Below the pieces are notes generated by a model. It saw nothing but the letters and a program-made list of their open reading frames with translations. It had not been told where the DNA came from and searched no databases. Positions 8,587-13,905 of a stretch of 13,905 nt of DNA are shown in pieces. A program made the position numbers and the translations under genes. This DNA comes from an uncultured Lachnospiraceae bacterium (GTDB taxonomy: Bacteria; Bacillota_A; Clostridia; Lachnospirales; Lachnospiraceae), in assembly GCA_902773195.1 (NCBI GenBank), contig CACYDL010000256.1, forward strand, positions 1 to 13,905. The letters are read 5' to 3'. Position 1 is the first letter of the stretch, and every line of letters begins with the position of its first letter.

Positions 8587-9278
8587 CAATTCTCGAATGC
8601 AGCGGACTGACCAAGAGCTACGGCAGCCTCACGGCCCTCGACCACATAGACCTCTCCCTGGACGGAGGCCGGATCGTCGGACTTCTGGGGCCGAACGGAA
8701 GCGGCAAGACGACGCTGATCAAGCTGATCTGCCGGCTGCTCACCCCCACGGAGGGGCGCATCCTGATCAGCGGGTCGGAGCCGGGACCTGCTTCCAAGAA
8801 CATCATCTCCTATCTCCCGGACCGCAACTATCTCCCGGATTACATGAAGATGCCCGCGCTGCTCCGTCTCTTCGGCGACTTCTACGAAGATTTCGACAAA
8901 GAACGGGCCGAGCAGATGCTCGCCTCCCTTGAAATCGACCCCGATATGAGCATCCGCAAGATGTCCAAGGGCACCCGGGAGAAGGTCCAGCTCATTCTCA
9001 CCATGAGCCGCCGGGCGAAGTTCTACATCCTGGACGAGCCCATCGCCGGCGTGGACCCCGCGGCGCGGGACTACATCCTCCGCACCATCATCTCCAACTA
9101 CGAGCCGGACGCCCTCGTCCTCATCTCCACACACCTGATCGCGGACGTGGAATCCGTGCTGGACGAGGCGGTATTTCTGAAACACGGCAAGATTGTCCTG
9201 CACCGCCCCTGCGACGAGCTGCGGGAAGAGACCGGCATGAGTGTCGACGATTATTTCAGGGAGGTCTTCCGATGCTGA
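8583..9278 (+). CDS. ABC transporter ATP-binding protein, YtrB/BcrA-like
   Basis: This 231-residue ATPase should energise the membrane protein encoded next. Walker A is G-P-N-G-S-G-K-T (36-43), Walker B Y-I-L-D-E-P (148-153) with Glu152 as catalytic base, and the switch histidine is His184 (S-T-H). The signature is M-S-K-G-T-R-E-K (127-134) rather than LSGGQ, and the position usually held by the Q-loop glutamine reads Y-L-P-D (Asp80). Both variations are, as I recall, seen in the YtrB-like branch, so the protein is probably active. The frame is open further upstream, but homology starts at this ATG, which overlaps the GntR stop by 4 nt. Its own TGA overlaps the permease start by 7 nt. Export of a peptide, antibiotic or envelope component is the likely role. 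Confidence 0.94.
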   Translation: MTILECSGLTKSYGSLTALDHIDLSLDGGRIVGLLGPNGSGKTTLIKLICRLLTPTEGRILISGSEPGPASKNIISYLPDRNYLPDYMKMPALLRLFGDFYEDFDKERAEQMLASLEIDPDMSIRKMSKGTREKVQLILTMSRRAKFYILDEPIAGVDPAARDYILRTIISNYEPDALVLISTHLIADVESVLDEAVFLKHGKIVLHRPCDELREETGMSVDDYFREVFRC

Positions 9279-10087
9279 AAAAACTGCTTAAATACGAATT
9301 GCTCTCGGGCGGACGCGTCATGCTCCCGCTCTACGCGGCGGCTCTGGCGGCCTCCGTCCTGATGGCCCTGAATATCCGCATCCAGAGAAACGGCGCCGGA
9401 CTCGTCACCATCTGGGTCACGGCCCTCTTCGTCCTGTGCTTCACCGCGATGTCGGTCATGACGCTGTATATGATCCTGCGCCGGTTCTACCGGAACCTTC
9501 TGGGCGACGAGGGGTATATGATGTTCTCGCTGCCGGTCACCACCGGACAGCACATCGCGTCGAAGCTGATCGGCGCCTTCCTCTTCACCGCGGGCGCCGG
9601 CGTCGTGGCGGGGATCTCCGTCCTCCTGATCGTACTGGTGGCGCACCCCTCCGCGGACGGGATGCAGACGGTCCGGGAAATTTTCGCCAGGATCTGGACC
9701 GCCATGACGTCCGACAGCCGCCTGACCGCGGTTCTCACGATTCTTCTCATGATCGCCTCCGTCGTCCAGACGATCCTTGAGATCTACGCCGCCATCGCCA
9801 TCGGCCACCAGTGGAGCCAGCACCGGATTCTGGGGAGCATCCTGGCCTACGTCGGCATCAGCGTCGCGATGTCCGCCGTCACGAATCTGGCGGCGAGAGC
9901 CGGTTACACCCTGCTCAAAAACAACTCGATCTCCGTGATCATCAACTCCATCGACGACGTCTACAACGTGCTTCCCTCCTTCGCTCTCGAGGGAATCACC
10001 GCGGCCCTCGTCTTCACGCTGATCCGGTGCGTGCTCTACTGGTTCATCACCTGGAAGCTGCTGGACCGCCGGCTGAATCTGGAGTGA
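9272..10087 (+). CDS. ABC transporter membrane subunit (ABC-2 type, YtrC/D-like)
   Basis: This 271-residue integral membrane protein has about six hydrophobic segments, near residues 14-35, 45-68, 97-125, 149-174, 186-206 and 236-260. The cytoplasmic stretch after helix 2, with Y-R-N-L-L-G-D-E-G-Y-M-M-F-S-L-P-V-T, is a recognisable motif of permeases paired with YtrA/YtrB-like proteins. It probably works as a homodimer with two copies of the preceding ATPase, since no second permease is in this operon. The ATG lies inside the end of the ATPase gene (7-nt overlap) downstream of GGGAGG. A gap of about 300 bp with degenerate repeats follows. Export or envelope-stress defence is inferred from the regulator type, and the substrate is unknown. 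Confidence 0.9.
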   Translation: MLKKLLKYELLSGGRVMLPLYAAALAASVLMALNIRIQRNGAGLVTIWVTALFVLCFTAMSVMTLYMILRRFYRNLLGDEGYMMFSLPVTTGQHIASKLIGAFLFTAGAGVVAGISVLLIVLVAHPSADGMQTVREIFARIWTAMTSDSRLTAVLTILLMIASVVQTILEIYAAIAIGHQWSQHRILGSILAYVGISVAMSAVTNLAARAGYTLLKNNSISVIINSIDDVYNVLPSFALEGITAALVFTLIRCVLYWFITWKLLDRRLNLE

Positions 10088-10105
10088 CCGCCGGACATCC
10101 TCTCC

Positions 10106-10205
10106 GGAGCCGGATGACGAACACGTCGGAGAAGCGGAGCGGGATGACGCGGCGCGGCGGAGAAACGGAGCCGGACGACGCGGCGCGGAAAAACGCAGCC
10201 GGGTT
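10106..10205 (+). repeat. Degenerate tandem repeat of about 30 bp after the permease gene
   Basis: Copies begin near 10106, 10136, 10167 and 10195 (the last partial), each starting G(G/C)AGC(C/G)GG followed by a GA(T/C)GACG stretch in the first three. The second and third also share GACGCGGCGCGG. The period drifts between 28 and 31 bp. The array begins 18 nt past the stop codon. No function is visible. Confidence 0.7.
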
Positions 10206-10240
10206 CCGGCCTCCCGCAAATCAGCCCCGGAAACGAATTA

Positions 10241-10268
10241 TTACTATAAAAAGCAGCTCTTCTATGAT
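10241..10268 (+). promoter_or_regulatory. Weak promoter candidate for the second ABC locus
   Basis: An AT-rich island (about 10231-10275) in otherwise GC-rich DNA contains TATGAT (10263-10268), with TTACTA 16 bp upstream (10241-10246) as a poor -35. It would give a leader of about 115 nt before the ATPase gene. The -10 is plausible and the -35 is weak. Confidence 0.35.
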
Positions 10269-10297
10269 AAAATATTCCGGAAGCTTCTTCAGAAAGA

Positions 10298-10316
10298 GCC
10301 TCCTTTTTCCGGAGGC
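10298..10316 (+). other. Small leader hairpin
   Basis: GCCTCC (10298-10303) pairs perfectly with GGAGGC (10311-10316) around TTTTTCC. No T-run follows, so it is not a terminator. It sits upstream of the larger leader stem at 10335-10377. Confidence 0.45.
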
Positions 10317-10334
10317 GTGGTGACGCGGAAAGGC

Positions 10335-10377
10335 TCCGTCCGGTCTGTCTTTGAAGAGAGCGGATCAACCGGACGGA
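10335..10377 (+). promoter_or_regulatory. Leader hairpin abutting the Shine-Dalgarno site
   Basis: TCCGTCCGGT (10335-10344) and ACCGGACGGA (10368-10377) are perfect 10-bp inverted arms with a 23-nt loop. The last paired base is the first A of AAGGAG (10377-10382), the ribosome-binding site of the following ATPase. Stem formation may tune translation. Confidence 0.55.
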
Positions 10378-10393
10378 AGGAGATGAGGCATTG

Positions 10394-11101
10394 ATGCAGA
10401 CGTCAGAAAGGAACGGCCCCGCCGGGGCTCCGGCGGAGGACGGCTTCGCGGCGGAGCACATCTCCCAGCGGTACGGAAGGAAGACGGTCCTTCATGACTG
10501 CACCGTCCGCGCCGGAAGAGGGGAATGCGTCGGCGTGGCCGGGAGAAACGGATGCGGCAAAAGCACGCTGCTCTCCGTCCTGGCAGGCATCAGCCGCCCG
10601 GTATCCGGCAGCGTCACCTGTTTCGGAAGAAATCTTCTCGCCGGCAGAAAGGCCTTCGCCGAGCTGGTCGGCTACGTCCCGCAGACGAACCCTCTCCTGG
10701 AGGATCTCTCCGTCTGGGACAACCTCAGGCTTCTTTCGGGGAGAAATATCCCGAAGGACGACCGCTTCCTGAAGGCCCTGGAGCTCACGGACCTGCTGGG
10801 GACAAAGGTGTCCGCCCTCTCCGGAGGAATGAAGCGGCGCGCGGCGATCGCCTGCAGTCTCGCGGTCTCACCGCCGGTACTGGTCATGGATGAGCCCACC
10901 TCCGCGCTGGACCTCTATCACAAGTCCGTCATCTACGACACGCTGGACTCGTACAGGAGGTCGGGAGGCATTATCATCATGGCAACACACGACATCAGGG
11001 AAATGACATACTGCAACCGTCTTTATCTCATCAACCACGGTTCGGCCAGCGAGACTGATCCCGAATCGGCAATTAAAATCATCAAAGGAGGATCATCATG
11101 A
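10394..11101 (+). CDS. ABC transporter ATP-binding protein of the second export locus
   Basis: This 235-residue ATPase has a canonical set of motifs: Walker A G-R-N-G-C-G-K-S-T (50-58), Q-loop Gln97 (Y-V-P-Q), signature L-S-G-G-M (142-146), Walker B V-M-D-E-P (164-168) and switch His199 (A-T-H-D). The first 18 or so residues are a poorly conserved extension. AAGGAG (10377-10382) is 11 nt before this ATG. A TTG directly before it (10391) would be at a better 8-nt spacing and adds one residue, so either may start. The C-terminus is short, with no accessory regulatory domain. Its TGA overlaps the ATG of the secreted protein. The ABC-2 permease at 12555 is the obvious membrane partner, so this is probably an exporter; the substrate is unknown. 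Confidence 0.93.
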   Translation: MQTSERNGPAGAPAEDGFAAEHISQRYGRKTVLHDCTVRAGRGECVGVAGRNGCGKSTLLSVLAGISRPVSGSVTCFGRNLLAGRKAFAELVGYVPQTNPLLEDLSVWDNLRLLSGRNIPKDDRFLKALELTDLLGTKVSALSGGMKRRAAIACSLAVSPPVLVMDEPTSALDLYHKSVIYDTLDSYRRSGGIIIMATHDIREMTYCNRLYLINHGSASETDPESAIKIIKGGSS

Positions 11102-12486
11102 AACGTAAATGGCTCAACACCATGTGCGCCGCTTTCACGGCCGCTGCCCTCACCGTCTCTTTCGCGCCGGCGATGGCCGCCGCGGATGACGCGCAGTCCG
11201 TCCCCGAAATCATGGCAGACGCCGGTCTCGAAGAACTCGCCCTCGGCGGCTCCATGACGGCGGAGATCAAGGTCACCGGCAGCATCGAAAACGGTGAATC
11301 CAGCATGCCCATCGAGGCGTCCGTCACGGCGGTCAGCGACCAGGACGCCGGAGCGAATTCCGTACAGGGCGCCGTGTCCGCGTCCGGAATCAACGTCTCC
11401 TTCGCCGAATACATGGACGCCGAGAAGGTGGTGCTCCAGATCCCCGGCCTCCCGTCCGCGATCTCCTATAACTACGTCACGGATCCGGCCGGAACAAACC
11501 TCGCCAAGGTCGTCGGGACCCAGATGCCCGAATACATCAACCACGTTCTCCAGCTGTTCTACGCCACGGCCTATCAGAACGAGGCATTCATGCAGTACGC
11601 CGAGGAACTCGGCCAGGTGCTCCAGGAGATCGCCGGCAGCGTGTCCTTCACCCAGGCGGAGCCCAAGGACTTCACCATCGGCGGCGCCGCCGTGTCCTGC
11701 CCCGGCTCCACGACCACGATCACCAAGGAATTTGCCCTTGACACCGTCAACAAGGTTCTCGGCGTCAGGATGCCGAACGGACAGACCTTCCTTGAGTACT
11801 ACGACATGGTTCTGAACTTCGCCAACAACATGAACGGCTCGGCCGAAAAGGTCGACATCCCGGCTCAGCTCGAGGAGTTCTTCAGCGATATGCCCGACAT
11901 GAATCTGACGGTCTACACCAGGTCCGACCTGGAAGGATCCTCGTTCGACGGAGCGCCCGCTGCCATCGAGCTTGAAGCAGAAGGCCAGAATCTCTCCCTG
12001 AGATTCCTCGGCAGCCCGATCCCGTTCACGGAAGTGCGCGCCTTCGCCAACGATGTGGAGCAGTTCTCCGCCGTCACCGAAGTGTCGGAGAACGGCGTCG
12101 ACGTCGTGATCTCCCAGGAAGGCGAGGTCGTCGGCTCGGTCAACGTCACGGGCGTCCAGCCCAACTTCGTCATCTCCGCCAAGGTCGGCGACAGCATGAA
12201 CGTCGGGACGCTGACGGTCAACACCGAGACGGGCGTGTTCACCCTCTCCTCTCCGTATCTTCCCTCTGACGCCACCGGCCAGTTCTCGCTGGATGAAAAC
12301 GGCCTGAACCTCACGGCGTCCTGCATGGGCTTCAACGCCGAGTGCCGCTTCAGCAAGGGCGGAACCGTCACGCCGATCGAAGGCAATGTCGTCGAGATCA
12401 CGGAGATGGCCGAAGAGGACCTTCAGGCCCTTCTCTCCTCCGTCGGCTCCATGGCCTCCGGCACGGGCCTCGCTCCCGCCGCGTAA
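11098..12486 (+). CDS. Unrecognised secreted protein between ABC ATPase and permease genes
   Basis: I do not recognise this 462-residue protein. Residues 1-29 are a Sec signal peptide (M-K-R-K, hydrophobic 9-23, then A-M-A-A-A before D30). There is no lipobox, no transmembrane segment after the signal and no LPXTG anchor. The mature part is acidic, low in cysteine and apparently all-beta with a helical middle (about 155-185). Alternating strands such as M-T-A-E-I-K-V-T-G-S-I and T-L-T-V-N-T-E-T-G-V-F-T-L suggest two open beta-sheet domains, loosely like LolA/LppX-type lipid-binding folds; that likeness is speculation. It starts inside the ATPase stop (4-nt ATGA overlap) with AAAGGAGG upstream, so it is made with the ATPase. 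It ends in a strong terminator. A role as extracellular partner or cargo of the transporter is inferred from position. Confidence 0.85.
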   Translation: MKRKWLNTMCAAFTAAALTVSFAPAMAAADDAQSVPEIMADAGLEELALGGSMTAEIKVTGSIENGESSMPIEASVTAVSDQDAGANSVQGAVSASGINVSFAEYMDAEKVVLQIPGLPSAISYNYVTDPAGTNLAKVVGTQMPEYINHVLQLFYATAYQNEAFMQYAEELGQVLQEIAGSVSFTQAEPKDFTIGGAAVSCPGSTTTITKEFALDTVNKVLGVRMPNGQTFLEYYDMVLNFANNMNGSAEKVDIPAQLEEFFSDMPDMNLTVYTRSDLEGSSFDGAPAAIELEAEGQNLSLRFLGSPIPFTEVRAFANDVEQFSAVTEVSENGVDVVISQEGEVVGSVNVTGVQPNFVISAKVGDSMNVGTLTVNTETGVFTLSSPYLPSDATGQFSLDENGLNLTASCMGFNAECRFSKGGTVTPIEGNVVEITEMAEEDLQALLSSVGSMASGTGLAPAA

Positions 12487-12507
12487 ACCAACCTACACAG
12501 TTTTTCC

Positions 12508-12540
12508 GGATGCAGGGCGTCGGTCCTGCATCCTTTTTTT
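12508..12540 (+). terminator. Rho-independent terminator inside the second ABC locus
   Basis: GGATGCAGG (12508-12516) and CCTGCATCC (12525-12533) form a perfect 9-bp stem with an 8-nt loop, followed by seven T (12534-12540). The Shine-Dalgarno site of the permease gene starts 2 nt later, so readthrough past this point sets permease expression unless a hidden promoter exists. Confidence 0.92.
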
Positions 12541-12554
12541 CAGAGGACCTTTTC

Positions 12555-13905
12555 ATGAAACGATTCCCGATCTGCCTGAAGCTCAAGCTCAAAAAGGGAC
12601 TGAAGCTGATCCCGTCCTTCCTGCTCAGCATTCTGATCACCGCGGCAGCGGCGGCCCTGGCCGCCGCCGTCTTCAGCGCCGTCATGGGCGAGCGGAGCAT
12701 TCTCCCCAAAGCCGTCGTCGCCATCGTCGCCGGCAGCGACGGCACCGACGACACGGTGGAGACGGGCGGCATGCCGGACTTCAAGACCATGATGATGATC
12801 GGCGTCGTCGAAGGCATGGACAGCATCCGGAGCGTCTGCAGCTTCTCCTACATGAGCCCCCGGCAGGCCGCGGACGCCCTCGCCGACGGGAGCGTGAGCG
12901 CGGCCGTCTATCTCCCCGACGGGATCTACGAGGACATCGACAGCGGCGAAAACACGCCCGTCAAGGTCCGGCTCGCCGGGGACGGCACAGGACTCCTCTC
13001 GGGACTCTTCCGGGCCCTGACGGAATCCGGTGTGACGCTGATCCGCGCGGTGGAGTCCTCGATCTACGCGATGGACATTCTGAGCGGGACGTATACCCTG
13101 ACCGCGGACCTGCCCGTTCTGGAGGACGCCGTCTTCAACACCTACATAAACGGCGCTCTTTCGAGAAACGCCCTGTGGAACCCGGAGAACGTCTCACAGC
13201 GCTCCGGCCTCTCCCTCCGGGACTTCATCGTCACGAGCGCGGCGCTGCTCCTGCTGCTTCTGTTCGGCATCGGATTCCGGGCGTTCTACACCCGGGACGA
13301 GAAGGATTCCGCGGCGGTCCTGGCGCGCCAGGGCCTGCCCCGTCCCGCCGTCTCGGCGGCTGTGGTCCTCTCCTCCACGGTCGTCTTCGCGATCCTGGCC
13401 GCGCTCCTGGCCGCGGCGGTCCGCCTGACGCTCCGCGCGGTCTTTCCGGGGGAATACGCCCTGCCCTCTCCCGCGGAGGCGCTGCTTCTGCTCCCCGCGA
13501 TCGCCGCTCTATCCTTCAGCGCCGCCGCTTACGCGCACTTTCTCTACTCGGCGGTGCCGGAGAAGGGCTCCGGTCTTTTCTATCTTCTGATCACGGTCCT
13601 TCTGTACGCGGCCTGCGGCGGACTTCTGCCCGCGGCCTATCTCCCGGGCGTTCTGCGGCAGGCGGCCCTTCACTCGCCGGTGGCGGCGTGGCAGGCAGCC
13701 CTGTCGGCCGTCCTGTTCGGCGGCGGCGCGGCCGCCGCGGTCCCCGCTGCCCTGTGGGGAGCGGTTCTTCTGGCGGCCGCCCTCGCGGGCCGGCGTCTGA
13801 CCGGCCGGGAACGGACGGCGGGGCTTTCCGACGGTAGTCCGGCCGCCCGGCCGGCTTCCGGCGCCGGGTCAGACCGGCCGGGTTCCGCCTGCACGGGGCC
13901 AGACC
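12555..13905 (+). CDS. ABC-2 type permease with large extracellular domain, 3' end cut by window
   Basis: The frame is open for 450 codons to the window edge. AGAGGA (12542-12547) lies 7 nt before the ATG. Residues 19-43 form one hydrophobic helix. A soluble, probably extracellular domain follows (about 44-220). Five more hydrophobic segments then lie near 223-241, 257-285, 302-325, 334-356 and 390-415. This one-helix, big loop, five-helix layout, with G-G-L-L-P-A-A-Y-L-P and later H-S-P-V-A-A-W, fits ABC-2 permeases of the YhgE/Pip-like kind. The last 30 visible residues are a Gly/Pro/Ser-rich tail. It is the likely membrane half of the ATPase at 10394, separated from it by the secreted-protein gene and a terminator. 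An overlapping open frame is Arg/Pro-rich and implausible. The ABC-2 call is good; the substrate is unknown. Confidence 0.83.
   Translation, partial: MKRFPICLKLKLKKGLKLIPSFLLSILITAAAAALAAAVFSAVMGERSILPKAVVAIVAGSDGTDDTVETGGMPDFKTMMMIGVVEGMDSIRSVCSFSYMSPRQAADALADGSVSAAVYLPDGIYEDIDSGENTPVKVRLAGDGTGLLSGLFRALTESGVTLIRAVESSIYAMDILSGTYTLTADLPVLEDAVFNTYINGALSRNALWNPENVSQRSGLSLRDFIVTSAALLLLLLFGIGFRAFYTRDEKDSAAVLARQGLPRPAVSAAVVLSSTVVFAILAALLAAAVRLTLRAVFPGEYALPSPAEALLLLPAIAALSFSAAAYAHFLYSAVPEKGSGLFYLLITVLLYAACGGLLPAAYLPGVLRQAALHSPVAAWQAALSAVLFGGGAAAAVPAALWGAVLLAAALAGRRLTGRERTAGLSDGSPAARPASGAGSDRPGSACTGPD

Noticed and set aside
10298..10316. Terminator upstream of the second ATPase gene
   Set aside because: The stem GCCTCC/GGAGGC has its T-run in the loop, not after the stem.
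12386..13837. Open frame of 483 codons on the plus strand
   Set aside because: It overlaps the true permease in another frame, is extremely rich in Arg, Gly and Pro, and has no ribosome-binding site. The frame from 12555 gives hydrophobic helices and good initiation signals.

Overview
The window looks like chromosomal DNA of a GC-rich (about 60% by eye) Gram-positive Clostridia member, probably Lachnospiraceae-like. The grounds are strong AGGAGG-type Shine-Dalgarno sites, MsmX-style sugar ABC permeases with no dedicated ATPase, a YtrA-type GntR regulator with its ABC partners, and Rho-independent terminators. The taxonomic call is inference from gene style, not from a marker gene.

Left part (about 39-6583, minus strand): an arabinoside-use operon read right to left. 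Its order is a secreted solute-binding protein, two CUT1 permeases (MalF-like, MalG-like), then two different cytoplasmic GH51 alpha-L-arabinofuranosidases with a 4-nt overlap. It ends in a strong terminator at 39-82. A divergent LacI-family regulator (6798-7814, plus) is the likely local repressor. A TTGACA/TAATCT promoter faces the operon, and a CG-centred LacI-type operator candidate sits in its spacer and -10 region. A related site lies 54 bp upstream. Arabinose-containing oligosaccharides would be captured, imported and de-arabinosylated in the cytoplasm.

Middle part (7785-10087, plus): the 3' end of the LacI gene runs into a five-unit, 38-bp tandem array with a 76-bp higher-order pattern. 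Every unit can form a C(UGCG)G-capped hairpin, and the last unit supplies the left arm of the gene's terminator. A GntR/YtrA-type regulator, an ABC ATPase and a six-helix permease follow as overlapping genes (a ytrABC-like export module). They are driven by a promoter that overlaps a perfect 9-bp inverted repeat.

Right part (10088-13905, plus): a 306-bp gap holds a degenerate repeat of about 30 bp, an AT-rich promoter candidate and a leader hairpin that touches the ribosome-binding site. It is followed by a second ABC export locus: an ATPase, an unrecognised 462-residue secreted protein overlapping it by 4 nt, a terminator, and an ABC-2 permease with a large extracellular domain that runs off the window. 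The most unusual items are the minisatellite built from a stop-codon/terminator region and the ATPase / secreted orphan / ABC-2 permease cassette.
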